DNA of 64,000 nt from Bacteroidales bacterium (GTDB lineage Bacteria > Bacteroidota > Bacteroidia > Bacteroidales > UBA932): NCBI GenBank assembly GCA_017546605.1, contig JAFYSH010000029.1:57803-121802 (forward strand). Direction: 5' to 3'. The stretch's first letter is position 1, and the number at the start of each line of letters is the position of its first letter. Below the pieces are notes generated by a model. The model worked only from the letters and a program-made list of their open reading frames with translations, did not search any database and was not told the origin of the DNA. Below, in pieces: positions 49,231 through 58,023 of this stretch. A program made the translations under genes and the position numbers.

Positions 49231-50265
49231 ATGGCTAAAGAACAAATGGAAGTAAAAAACAAAGCCGAAATCAGTCCGGAAAAATTGAAAGCCCTCCAGG
49301 CTACCATTGACAAGATTGAGAAGGATTTCGGTAAAGGGACCATTATGAAGATGGGAGATAAGCCGGAGTTAGAAGTGTCCACCATCGCTTCTGGCTCGAT
49401 AGCATTGGACCACGCCTTGGGTATCGGCGGATATCCCAGAGGACGGGTCATTGAAATATACGGTCCCGAATCCAGCGGTAAAACCACCTTGGCAATTCAT
49501 GCCATTGCGCAAGCCCAAATGAACGGTGGCATTGCTGCCATCATTGATGCGGAACACGCGTTTGACATCACCTATGCCAAGAAACTCGGCGTAAATGTTG
49601 ACACGTTGCTCATTTCCCAACCTGACAATGGAGAACAAGCGCTGGAAGTTGCCGACAACCTCATCCGCAGCGGTGCTATTGATATCATTGTCATTGACTC
49701 CGTTGCTGCCTTGACCCCCAAAGCAGAAATTGAAGGAGAAATGGGCGACGCCAAGATGGGCTTGCACGCACGCTTGATGAGCCAGGCACTGCGCAAGCTT
49801 ACCGCCAACATCAGCCGCACGAACACCTGCTGTATTTTTATCAACCAGTTGCGGGATAAGATCGGAGTTCTATTTGGAAACCCGGAAACCACCACTGGAG
49901 GTAATGCCCTTAAATTCTACGCTTCCGTACGGATCGATGTACGACGTGTTACTCAGATTAAGGACGGAGAAGAAGCAACCGGTAGCCGTACCCGCGTCAA
50001 GATTGTCAAGAACAAGATGGCCCCTCCTTTCCGCAAAGCTGAATTTGACATCATTTTTGGAGAAGGTATTTCCCGCATCGGTGAAATCCTCGACCTGGGG
50101 GTAGAGTTTGAAATCATCCGCAAGAGCGGTTCCTGGTTCAGCTACGGAGAAACCCGCATTGGACAAGGACGGGAAGCTGTCAAACAGATCCTGACTGACA
50201 ACCCCGAATTGTGCGAGGAAATCGAAACCCGCATCCGTGAATACATGAAAGAAAATCGCGAATAA
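49231..50265 (+). CDS. recA: Recombinase RecA
   Basis: 344 residues. It forms filaments on single-stranded DNA for strand exchange and repair. Walker A is GPESSGKTT; Walker B is [12 protein letters not shown]; loop L1 is [20 protein letters not shown]; loop L2 is [19 protein letters not shown]. The acidic C-terminal tail ([17 protein letters not shown]) is short. It is followed 18 bp later by trpS. Its inhibitor gene recX lies in the divergent operon. Confidence 0.97.
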   Translation: MAKEQMEVKNKAEISPEKLKALQATIDKIEKDFGKGTIMKMGDKPELEVSTIASGSIALDHALGIGGYPRGRVIEIYGPESSGKTTLAIHAIAQAQMNGGIAAIIDAEHAFDITYAKKLGVNVDTLLISQPDNGEQALEVADNLIRSGAIDIIVIDSVAALTPKAEIEGEMGDAKMGLHARLMSQALRKLTANISRTNTCCIFINQLRDKIGVLFGNPETTTGGNALKFYASVRIDVRRVTQIKDGEEATGSRTRVKIVKNKMAPPFRKAEFDIIFGEGISRIGEILDLGVEFEIIRKSGSWFSYGETRIGQGREAVKQILTDNPELCEEIETRIREYMKENRE

Positions 50266-50283
50266 TCCCCTGCAAGAAACACT

Positions 50284-51270
50284 ATGGATACTGTACTCAG
50301 TGGCATTCGATCGACCGGACACCTTCATTTGGGCAACTACTTTGGAGCCCTCCGTAACTTCGTCGCCATCCAAGAACAATACAATTGTTATTTTTTCATT
50401 GCCGACCTGCACTCCCTGACAACCCATCCTCACCCCGAGGATTTTCACGCATCGGTAAAGACCATCCTGGCCGAATACCTGGCAGCTGGACTGGATCCGG
50501 AAAAGTCAGCGATCTTTGTACAAAGTGATGTTCCCGAAATCAGCGAATTGTATGTATTGCTGAATATGTTGGCCTACAAGGGCGAACTGGAACGCACCAC
50601 CTCGTTCAAGGACAAAGTCCGCCAAAATCCGGAGAACGTCAATGCCGGTCTGTTGACCTATCCGGTCCTGATGGCTTCCGACATCCTGATCCACCGTGCA
50701 AACTGGGTACCCGTTGGCAAAGACCAGGAACAACACCTCGAAATCGCCCGGGTGCTGGCCCGCCGCTTCAACAACCTCTACAACGCTGAAGTCTTTCCCG
50801 AACCGAAAGCGTTGGTATTTGGTAAAAACCTGGTCAAAGTCCCCGGTCTGGACGGCAGTGGAAAAATGGGAAAAAGCGAAGGAAATGGCATCTACCTTTA
50901 TGAAGATGACAAATCCATTACCAAGAAAGTCATGAAGGCTGTTACGGATTCTGGTCCAACCATTCCCAACAGCGAAAAACCGGAAGTCATCCAAAACCTC
51001 TTCACATTGCTCTCGTTGGTATCCACCCCGGACACCGTACAGTTCTTTGAAGAGAAATGGAACGACTGCTCCATCCGCTACGGAGACTTGAAAAAACAAT
51101 TGGCTGCCGATATTTGCAATTGTGTACGCCCGATCCGCGAACGCATTGACGCCATCTACAACGATCAGGACTACCTGGACCGCGTGACTCGCATGGGTTG
51201 CGAAAAAGCCCGCGAAAGCGCAGCAGCCACCTTGAAATTAGCCCGTAAAGCCGTTGGTTTCTCACGATGA
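50284..51270 (+). CDS. trpS: Tryptophanyl-tRNA synthetase
   Basis: 328 residues, class I. The HIGH-like motif is RSTGHLHLGNYFGA; the KMSKS-like motif is DGSGKMGKSEGN. The Trp-binding pocket segment is LLTYPVLMASDILIHRANWVPVGKDQEQH. Its TGA overlaps the dnaG ATG by the ATGA arrangement, so the two are likely translated together. Confidence 0.96.
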   Translation: MDTVLSGIRSTGHLHLGNYFGALRNFVAIQEQYNCYFFIADLHSLTTHPHPEDFHASVKTILAEYLAAGLDPEKSAIFVQSDVPEISELYVLLNMLAYKGELERTTSFKDKVRQNPENVNAGLLTYPVLMASDILIHRANWVPVGKDQEQHLEIARVLARRFNNLYNAEVFPEPKALVFGKNLVKVPGLDGSGKMGKSEGNGIYLYEDDKSITKKVMKAVTDSGPTIPNSEKPEVIQNLFTLLSLVSTPDTVQFFEEKWNDCSIRYGDLKKQLAADICNCVRPIRERIDAIYNDQDYLDRVTRMGCEKARESAAATLKLARKAVGFSR

Positions 51271-53282
51271 TCGACCGCAGCACGATTGACCGCATTTTAG
51301 ATGCCGCCGCTATCACCGACGTGATCGGCGGCTTTGTTTCCCTCAAACGCAGGGGAGCTAACTACATTGCATGCTGTCCGTTCCACAACGAGAAGACCCC
51401 CTCATTTTCCGTTTCCCCCAGCAAAGGCATCTTCAAGTGCTTTGGCTGTGGAAAAGCCGGCAATGTGGTGACGTTCATTATGGAACACGAACACCTCAAC
51501 TACACCGAAGCCCTCAAGTTTTTGGGGAAAAAATACGGAATTGAGGTCCAAGACAAAGAAGAATCAGCCGAAGAAATTGCCCAACGCCAGCGCCACGAAA
51601 GCCTGTGGGCCGTTTCCGAGTTCGCTGCAGAATTCTTCAGCGACATGCTTTTCAACGACCCGATGAGTCGATCCATCGGGCTGTCCTACCTGCGGGACAA
51701 TCGTGGCTTCAGCGAAGAAACCATCAAAAAGTTCGGATTGGGCTTTGCCCCAACCGGTAACCGCTTGACCGAAAAAGCCACGGGTGCCGGTTATAAATCA
51801 GCGTTCCTGCTGGCAGCCGGTTTGGCCGTTGAACGCAACAACCAAAGCCTGGCCGACCGCTTCTATGATCGGGTCATCTTCCCGATCTACTCCCTGAGCG
51901 GACGCATCATTGCCTTTGGCGGACGCACCTTGCGCACCGACAAAAGTGTAGCCAAATACGTAAACTCGCCTGAAACCGAGATTTACAGCAAAAGTCACTC
52001 GTTGTACGGTCTGTTCCAAGCCAAGAATGCCATCAGCCGTCAAGAGAAATGCTACCTGGTTGAGGGATACACCGACGTGATATCCTTCCACCAAGCTGGT
52101 ATAGAGAACGTTGTCGCCTCTTCAGGCACCTCCCTGACCACGGGACAAATCCGTCTCATCAAGCGGTTTACCAACAAAGTCACCGTACTGTACGACGGCG
52201 ATGCCGCAGGCATCAAAGCTTCAATCCGAGGCATCGATATGCTGTTGGAAGAAGGCATGGAAGTTAAAGTCGTACTATTCCCTGACGGCGATGACCCGGA
52301 CTCCTTTGCCCGCAAACACACTTCCGAAGAGATCGATGCATTCGTCAAACAGCACGAACAGGACTTCATCGCATTCAAGTACGATCTGTTGTCGGAAGAC
52401 ATGGCCCGCGATCCGATGCGCCGAGCGGAATTCATTCACGAAATCATCCGCACCATCTCCTTGATACCTGACCAGATTGCCCGAACGGTTTATGCCGAGG
52501 AATGCGCTCACCGACTGGGCATGAAACAAGAGTTGCTATCGGATGGCATTCATAAAGCCCGAAAACGCTACATTGAATCCGGGCTCTACCAACAAAGGCA
52601 GGCCCAAAACCAGGATTCCAATCCTGCCACCTCGGCTCCCACCCCGTCCACCTGGGAACCTATTCCAGCAACATCTCCCCTAACAGAACCCGAACCCAGC
52701 TCTTCAATACAGCCGATTCCCATCATGGAGGCCATTGAAAAAGAAGTACTGTATTACTTGATCAAGTTCGGGGAGAACATCCTTCACTTCGAAGAGATCC
52801 AGCAATACAACGCCGAGCAACCTATCCAACAGATCTGCGTCGCCGAATACATTGCTGCCGAATTGAACAACGACAGCTTGGAACTCACAACACCTTTGTA
52901 CAAAAAGATTTACGACCTATATTACACATTCCGCCAGGAAGACAACTCCGATCAAAATCGTTTGCAACACCGCTTGATCAACTGGAACGATCCTCAAATC
53001 ACGGCCCTAATTACCAAACTGCTGTACCAGGAACACAACATCACGGTCAAGGAGTTTGAAAAGGCCTTGATTCCTGAAGAAAATGTTTTGGGCACCGTAG
53101 TCCCCAAAGTCATCCTGATCTTCAAATCCAAATACTTGGACTACACCTACCAACAGGTGATGCTGCAACTCGGAAAAGCTCAAACTGCCGGTGACGAAAG
53201 CAAACAACAGGAATTACTGTCCAGCATCCGCATCCTGATGCAAATGCGGAAACAGTTCTCAAATGAATTGAAGCGACTGTAA
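51267..53282 (+). CDS. dnaG: DNA primase DnaG
   Basis: 671 residues. The N-terminal CHC2 zinc domain shows CCPFHNEKTPSFSVSPSKG followed by FKCFGCGKAGN. The RNA polymerase core includes the Toprim motifs LVEGYTDVISFHQAG and VLYDGDAAG. A Pro/Ser/Thr-rich linker (about 455-490) leads to the C-terminal helicase-interaction domain (about 490-671). It synthesises replication primers at the fork. It is translationally coupled to trpS. Confidence 0.96.
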   Translation: MIDRSTIDRILDAAAITDVIGGFVSLKRRGANYIACCPFHNEKTPSFSVSPSKGIFKCFGCGKAGNVVTFIMEHEHLNYTEALKFLGKKYGIEVQDKEESAEEIAQRQRHESLWAVSEFAAEFFSDMLFNDPMSRSIGLSYLRDNRGFSEETIKKFGLGFAPTGNRLTEKATGAGYKSAFLLAAGLAVERNNQSLADRFYDRVIFPIYSLSGRIIAFGGRTLRTDKSVAKYVNSPETEIYSKSHSLYGLFQAKNAISRQEKCYLVEGYTDVISFHQAGIENVVASSGTSLTTGQIRLIKRFTNKVTVLYDGDAAGIKASIRGIDMLLEEGMEVKVVLFPDGDDPDSFARKHTSEEIDAFVKQHEQDFIAFKYDLLSEDMARDPMRRAEFIHEIIRTISLIPDQIARTVYAEECAHRLGMKQELLSDGIHKARKRYIESGLYQQRQAQNQDSNPATSAPTPSTWEPIPATSPLTEPEPSSSIQPIPIMEAIEKEVLYYLIKFGENILHFEEIQQYNAEQPIQQICVAEYIAAELNNDSLELTTPLYKKIYDLYYTFRQEDNSDQNRLQHRLINWNDPQITALITKLLYQEHNITVKEFEKALIPEENVLGTVVPKVILIFKSKYLDYTYQQVMLQLGKAQTAGDESKQQELLSSIRILMQMRKQFSNELKRL

Positions 53283-53311
53283 TTCCTCAAAAAACTCTGA
53301 AACTATTTTCT

Positions 53312-53319
53312 TACCTTTG
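53312..53319 (+). promoter_or_regulatory. -7 box of metG
   Basis: TACCTTTG, 43 bp before the metG ATG. No convincing -33 element is present. Confidence 0.55.
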
Positions 53320-53362
53320 CGATCTATATTTATACATTCATATTTAATCTGTTAAACGTACT

Positions 53363-55426
53363 ATGAAAGATTACAAACGTTATCTGATTACCTCCGCACT
53401 TCCTTATGCAAACGGAGCGGTTCACATTGGTCACTTGGCCGGCGTTTACGTCCCGGCTGACATCTATGTACGCTACCTGCGAATGTGCGGAAAGGACGTA
53501 ATCTTCATTGGCGGATCTGACGAACACGGTGTTCCGATTACGATCAAAGCCAAACAACTCGGTTGTAGCCCGCAAGACGTTGTTGATAAATACCATACGC
53601 TCATCAAAGACTCGTTCGAAGAATTCGGCATCTCTTTTGATGTCTACTCCCGGACTTCATCCAAGACACACCACCGCATTGCTGCGGACTTCTTCAAAAA
53701 ATTATACGAAGAAGGAAAATTCATTGAAAAGGTAACGGAGCAATACTACGACGAAGCTTCCAAACAATTTTTGGCTGACCGGTACATCGTAGGCACCTGC
53801 CCCAAATGTGGAGCAGAGGGCGCATACGGTGACCAATGTGAAAAATGCGGCAGCACCTTGAGCCCTGAAGAGTTGATCAACCCCCATTCCGCCATCAGTG
53901 GCAGCACACCGGTCAAACGCGAAACCAAACACTGGTACCTGCCGTTGGACCAATACGAACCCTGGTTGAAAGAATGGATTCTCGAAGGACACAAGGAATG
54001 GAAAGTCAACGTATATGGCCAATGCAAATCATGGATTGACGGCGGTCTCCAACCGCGTGCAGTAAGCCGCGACCTGGATTGGGGAGTTCCCGTGCCCGTA
54101 GAAGGCGCTGACGGAAAAGTATTGTACGTATGGTTTGATGCTCCGATTGGTTACATTTCCAATACCGTAGAACTACTGCCCGACACCTGGGAACAATGGT
54201 GGAAAGACGAAGACACCAAGATGGTACACTTCATCGGAAAAGACAACATTGTTTTCCACTGCATCGTATTCCCGTCCATGCTCAAAGCACACGGTGACTA
54301 CATTCTTCCGGAAAACGTTCCGGCCAACGAATTCCTCAATTTGGAAGGCGACAAAATTTCCACCTCACGCAACTGGGCAATTTGGCTCCACGAATACTTG
54401 CGAGAATTCCCCGACCAACAAGACGTATTGCGTTACGCTCTTTGCGCCAACGCTCCGGAAACCAAAGACAACGATTTCACATGGAAAGACTTCCAAGCCC
54501 GGAACAACTCCGAATTGGTCGCTATCTTCGGTAACTTTGTCAACCGTGCAGTGGTATTGACTCACAAATACTTCAACGGTGTCGTCCCGCAAGACCTCAA
54601 ACCGGAGCCCATTGACGCAGAAACCTTGGCAGCAATTCCGGCCATCAAAGAAGCCATTGCCGACAACTTGGAACACTACAAATTCCGGGAAGCATTGCGC
54701 AATGCCATGAATTTGGCACGTCTGGGTAACAAATACTTGACGGACACCGAACCTTGGAAGATTGCCAAGACTGACATGGATCGCGTCGCTTCCATCTTAA
54801 AAGTTTCCTTGCGCATTTGTGCCGATTTGGCAGTTGCATTTGCTCCCTTCCTGCCCTTCTCAGCTGAAAAGCTCCGTCGGATCATGAACCTTTCATCCGA
54901 AGCGCTTCCTTGGGAGGCATTCTGCGACGAAAACCTCTTGCCGAGTGGTCACCAATTGAACCCGGCAGAATTGCTGTTTGCAAAAATTGAGGACAGCGTA
55001 ATTGACGCACAGATTGCAAAACTGGAAGCCATTCGCCAAGCCAATGAAGCGAAGAAAGCCGCAGAAGAAGCGCCTCAACAAAAAGTCGCTCCTCAAAAAG
55101 AAAGTTGCAGCTTTGATGACTTCCTGAAAATGGACATCCGTACAGCGACCGTCTTGGAAGCAGAGCGTGTCCCCAAAACTGACAAATTGCTCAAACTGAC
55201 CATCGACACAGGCATCGACACTCGGACCATTGTTTCCGGCATTGCCGAATACTACAAACCTGAAGAAATGATCGGCAAACAAATCTGCATCCTTGCAAAC
55301 CTCGAACCCCGCAAAATCAAGGGCATCGAATCCAAGGGCATGATTCTCATGGCAAAAGAAGAGAATGGCAAAATGCGCATCGTTACTCCGGAAGAAAAAC
55401 TGGGTAACGGAGCACAAGTTGGATAA
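53363..55426 (+). CDS. metG: Methionyl-tRNA synthetase with C-terminal tRNA-binding domain
   Basis: 687 residues, class I. The HIGH motif is in [14 protein letters not shown]; the zinc knuckle has four Cys in [18 protein letters not shown]; the KMSKS equivalent is DKISTSRNW. After the anticodon helical bundle comes an Ala/Lys/Glu-rich linker (about 555-580), then an OB-fold Trbp111-like domain (about 585-687, [20 protein letters not shown]) that increases tRNA affinity and allows dimers. It is followed by a 30-bp perfect palindrome. Confidence 0.96.
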   Translation: MKDYKRYLITSALPYANGAVHIGHLAGVYVPADIYVRYLRMCGKDVIFIGGSDEHGVPITIKAKQLGCSPQDVVDKYHTLIKDSFEEFGISFDVYSRTSSKTHHRIAADFFKKLYEEGKFIEKVTEQYYDEASKQFLADRYIVGTCPKCGAEGAYGDQCEKCGSTLSPEELINPHSAISGSTPVKRETKHWYLPLDQYEPWLKEWILEGHKEWKVNVYGQCKSWIDGGLQPRAVSRDLDWGVPVPVEGADGKVLYVWFDAPIGYISNTVELLPDTWEQWWKDEDTKMVHFIGKDNIVFHCIVFPSMLKAHGDYILPENVPANEFLNLEGDKISTSRNWAIWLHEYLREFPDQQDVLRYALCANAPETKDNDFTWKDFQARNNSELVAIFGNFVNRAVVLTHKYFNGVVPQDLKPEPIDAETLAAIPAIKEAIADNLEHYKFREALRNAMNLARLGNKYLTDTEPWKIAKTDMDRVASILKVSLRICADLAVAFAPFLPFSAEKLRRIMNLSSEALPWEAFCDENLLPSGHQLNPAELLFAKIEDSVIDAQIAKLEAIRQANEAKKAAEEAPQQKVAPQKESCSFDDFLKMDIRTATVLEAERVPKTDKLLKLTIDTGIDTRTIVSGIAEYYKPEEMIGKQICILANLEPRKIKGIESKGMILMAKEENGKMRIVTPEEKLGNGAQVG

Positions 55427-55456
55427 TCCGACTGAGTCGTTCAATCAAAAAGATAG

Positions 55457-55486
55457 AGAGGCTGCCGAAATTTCGGCAGCCTCTCC
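55457..55486. terminator. Perfect 30-bp palindrome between metG and the HU-CCDC81 gene
   Basis: GAGAGGCTGCCGAAA followed at once by its reverse complement, with no unpaired loop bases and no T run. Convergent genes lie on both sides. It resembles the hairpin at 9297 (shared GAGGCTG/CAGCCTC core). Confidence 0.55.
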
Positions 55487-55506
55487 ATTTATCAGCCATC
55501 CACATC

Positions 55507-56205
55507 CTAATGGTGGGAATTGATCAAACGCAACTCTTCCTCCGAGTACAACCAGCCATCAAAGAGTTGCTCCAACGTGGGCCAATACCACATCAACGCC
55601 AATAAGATGACTAGGAAAATCAATACCAATAGCATCCAAAGTCCTCTGCGAGAGGGGTGCTGCTCTTGCTTCACAACTTCGTCGATCGGGTCAGTTTTAT
55701 CAACTGTGTCAGTTCCTTGCTCTTTTTCAAGCATTTCCTGCATCTGACGGGCCCGCTCCCGAACAGCAGCACGCTTTTGATCCAACTCCTTTAATGGAAC
55801 GGCTTGTAGTCCGACTCCCTCCGTACAGATATCCAAACCAAGATCCACCACAAAGAAGAGGTTCCCCTCCTTGGTCGCTTTTAACTCCCCAATACCAGGA
55901 ATTAACAACGATTTCTGTGTTCGCAACTCCAGTTCCAACTGTTCCGCAAACACCTTCATTTCTTGTTGAGCCTCTGCCAGGCTACGCCCCGTCTGCCTTT
56001 GGTGCAAATAGGCGATCATACCATCATCCCACGACTCACTGGCCTTAAAAGTCAATTTCCTGGAAGGCGGGAAGATTGTTTTTCCATCTCCAGAAAAAAA
56101 AGCCGAAGAATTTTCAGCAACAAAACTGCCGATCCCAAACAAAGAGACCCGATCGTTATCTATCAATAAATCTTGCAAATAAGAGGATAATTTCAGTAAA
56201 TCCAT
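55507..56205 (-). CDS. HU-CCDC81-like protein with C-terminal membrane helix
   Basis: 232 residues. The first 120 resemble the paired HU-CCDC81 bacterial domains: LQDLLIDNDRVSLFGIGSFVAENSS with a basic PPSRKLTF segment, then LELRTQKSLLIPGIGELKA. A Glu/Asp-rich linker (about 135-185) precedes a transmembrane helix (about 188-209, LWMLLVLIFLVILLALMWYW) and a short tail. In other Bacteroidetes this protein usually carries a C-terminal SPOR domain that binds denuded peptidoglycan; here the chain ends about 22 residues after the helix. A role linking DNA or cytoplasmic filaments to the envelope is conjectural. Confidence 0.8.
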   Translation of the reverse strand: MDLLKLSSYLQDLLIDNDRVSLFGIGSFVAENSSAFFSGDGKTIFPPSRKLTFKASESWDDGMIAYLHQRQTGRSLAEAQQEMKVFAEQLELELRTQKSLLIPGIGELKATKEGNLFFVVDLGLDICTEGVGLQAVPLKELDQKRAAVRERARQMQEMLEKEQGTDTVDKTDPIDEVVKQEQHPSRRGLWMLLVLIFLVILLALMWYWPTLEQLFDGWLYSEEELRLINSHH

Positions 56206-56230
56206 AGCATTGATCTCATCTATACAACCA

Positions 56231-56238
56231 CAAAGTTA
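56231..56238 (-). promoter_or_regulatory. -7 box of the HU-CCDC81 gene
   Basis: TAACTTTG on the minus strand, 26 bp before the ATG at 56205. Confidence 0.55.
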
Positions 56239-56268
56239 CATTTTATTTGAAAAAAAATTTAACTTTTT

Positions 56269-56299
56269 TTTGGAGATTAAGAAAAACTAACTACCTTTG
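56269..56299 (+). promoter_or_regulatory. Promoter of tRNA-Asn
   Basis: TTTG at 56269-56272, a 19-bp spacer, and TACCTTTG at 56292-56299. Confidence 0.75.
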
Positions 56300-56331
56300 C
56301 AATCCCGAACGAAAAGAACGGGCAACAAGAT

Positions 56332-56405
56332 TCCTCATTAGCTCAGTTGGTTAGAGCACCTGACTGTTAATCAGGGGGTCCTAGGTTCAAGTCCTAGATG
56401 GGGAG
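56332..56405 (+). tRNA. tRNA-Asn (GTT)
   Basis: 74-nt cloverleaf. The acceptor stem is TCCTCAT/ATGGGGA with discriminator G; the anticodon GTT lies at 56366-56368 in a CTGAC/GTCAG-type stem; the T arm is CTAGG-TTCAAGT-CCTAG. CCA is not encoded. Confidence 0.96.
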
Positions 56406-56407
56406 CA

Positions 56408-56437
56408 AAAGCACTGAAGAAATTCAGTGCTTTTTTT
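56408..56437 (+). terminator. Terminator of tRNA-Asn
   Basis: Stem AAAGCACTGAA/TTCAGTGCTTT with a 4-nt loop and seven T. Confidence 0.88.
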
Positions 56438-56500
56438 CGTATATCCCCGTCCATCCACAAAACGCACCCTCCGCGTAGTCAGCCTCGCCAGGGCGAAGAA

Positions 56501-56532
56501 CTTGCAAAAGCCCCATAATAGATGTAAATTTG
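56501..56532 (+). promoter_or_regulatory. Promoter of the unknown membrane protein gene
   Basis: CTTG at 56501-56504, a 20-bp spacer, and TAAATTTG at 56525-56532. The 60 bp between it and the tRNA terminator show nothing else. Confidence 0.6.
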
Positions 56533-56567
56533 CAGGTTAGTATTCACATCATCAAACTCTGCATCCG

Positions 56568-57440
56568 ATGAAGTTTCTCAGACACATTCTTACAGTCCTT
56601 CTTGTCATGTTTGCGGCAAGCAATGCTTCTGCACAAGAATTTAAACTATCCATTGGCCTAAAGTTCAAACTCCACGAGGATTACCAACAAGTAAATAGCA
56701 AACAATTCCCTTTCGTGGCCAAATGCAACCAAAACTTGCTTTACATCGCAGTCGGCAACAAATTCAACATGGACAACGAATCTTTTTTTAAGATTGCCGA
56801 CACAACCTTCTTCAACCTGGACCGCAATTCCATCCTCCACGAGAAGAAAACCTCCATTTGGGAAATTGACAAAAAGGCCCTCAAAAGATACTACCGACAA
56901 ACGGACGGCTCCCACGTCGTAACCTATAGCGTCAAGACGACAAAAACCGAAGGATGTGTTATTGCTGCCACATACAAAACCGAGGAAGATCTGGAGAAAA
57001 TCGAGGAAATTTTCGACAGCATCGATGTCTATTGCGGACGTTATTTTGAAGGACTCATCACATCATTCTTTACGAATGGCGGCTGGTTAATATTGCTGAT
57101 CGTCATTGGCTATGCTCTACTCATACGAGTCTTCCTTATTGTCCTACAAAAAATTCTAAACGAAAAACTTTACTCAAAACTCGTTAGTGTCCTTATTTTT
57201 ATAACACTCATAGCATATATTTTAGCACCAATACTTTTTGTCAATCTTCCAGACTCTGTCGACCTGGAGACAACGTTTTTTATTCTGTATCTGATTCCAA
57301 TTATAATCGTTCTAGCTATTAGCAGTGATTCTATAAAGGGAAAAAGTTCCTCCAGCGATGACAACTCCGATGCAGGAGATGACAACTCCAGCAACAGCGA
57401 TGATTCGTCAACCTACATTGACTGTACTCCTTTTATGTAA
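56568..57440 (+). CDS. Unknown exported/membrane protein with Ser/Asp-rich tail
   Basis: 290 residues. A signal peptide (MKFLRHILTVLLVMFAASNASA) precedes a periplasmic domain of about 145 residues. Three hydrophobic helices follow (about 171-192, 203-226 and 235-251), and then a low-complexity acidic tail (SSSSDDNSDAGDDNSSNSDD, about 258-280). No family was recognised. It is upstream of the lipoprotein-M6 protease pair on the same strand but is separated by 145 bp with a promoter, so it is probably a separate unit. Confidence 0.75.
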   Translation: MKFLRHILTVLLVMFAASNASAQEFKLSIGLKFKLHEDYQQVNSKQFPFVAKCNQNLLYIAVGNKFNMDNESFFKIADTTFFNLDRNSILHEKKTSIWEIDKKALKRYYRQTDGSHVVTYSVKTTKTEGCVIAATYKTEEDLEKIEEIFDSIDVYCGRYFEGLITSFFTNGGWLILLIVIGYALLIRVFLIVLQKILNEKLYSKLVSVLIFITLIAYILAPILFVNLPDSVDLETTFFILYLIPIIIVLAISSDSIKGKSSSSDDNSDAGDDNSSNSDDSSTYIDCTPFM

Positions 57441-57548
57441 GATTACTCCGATTAAAACCTAGTACCCTCACCCTGGAACAAGAAATTCTATGCACTGAGT
57501 AAATGTTATTTTTTCAATAATAATTTAAGATTTTTCAATAATTTCCAT

Positions 57549-57556
57549 TACTTTTG
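57549..57556 (+). promoter_or_regulatory. -7 box of the second lipoprotein-protease pair
   Basis: TACTTTTG, 29 bp before the ATG at 57586. A TTTA lies 21 bp upstream as a weak -33. Confidence 0.6.
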
Positions 57557-57585
57557 TAAGAATGCACCAACTAAAAATTATAACA

Positions 57586-58020
57586 ATGAGAAAAAATCTT
57601 TTCTACGTCTTTTTCGTTCTGATCACAGTAGCCTTCTTGAGCAGTTGCAACAACAACGAAGGCCCTTCGTACGAAAATCACGCATTGAATCAAAAAAACA
57701 CACTTGGCTTTTATAGTGGTGATCCGCTAACGGCGACATTCACCTACCAGCCCTATGCATTTCAAACTGCTTACGGTGAAAATGCGGAGGGATACCTCTA
57801 CCGCCTCACACACGCGTTGGAACTGCAAACCTTCCAACTCAGCAGCTTGCCCAAAACCCTGACTCCGAACCAAAATTTTGAAGCAAAACTTGTCATCAAC
57901 GGCATTGAAGGCAGGAACTTTGACGGAACCGTTAATTGCGTCGCTACCCAAATAAATGGTTCAAAAGTATGGATATTGGACACCGATCACAACTACGGAT
58001 TTATCATTGAATACAAATAA
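57586..58020 (+). CDS. Small lipoprotein paired with the second M6 metalloprotease
   Basis: 144 residues from MRKNLFYVFFVLITVAF; an earlier in-frame ATG 24 bp upstream would spoil the signal peptide. The lipobox is FLSSC, with Cys21, followed by an Asn-rich start. The 120-residue mature part is predicted mostly beta strands. By eye it aligns along its whole length with the lipoprotein at 107-550 after a 4-5 residue offset: GFYS versus GVYS, YQPYAFQ versus YEPVHFQ, LYRL versus LFRL, SLPK versus SVPK, and W-x3-DTDHNYGF versus W-x-WNDQHQLGY. The protease ATG follows its stop by 3 bp. No named family was recognised. Function as a protease inhibitor, chaperone or anchor is inferred from the pairing only. 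Confidence 0.78.
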   Translation: MRKNLFYVFFVLITVAFLSSCNNNEGPSYENHALNQKNTLGFYSGDPLTATFTYQPYAFQTAYGENAEGYLYRLTHALELQTFQLSSLPKTLTPNQNFEAKLVINGIEGRNFDGTVNCVATQINGSKVWILDTDHNYGFIIEYK

Positions 58021-58023
58021 TCC

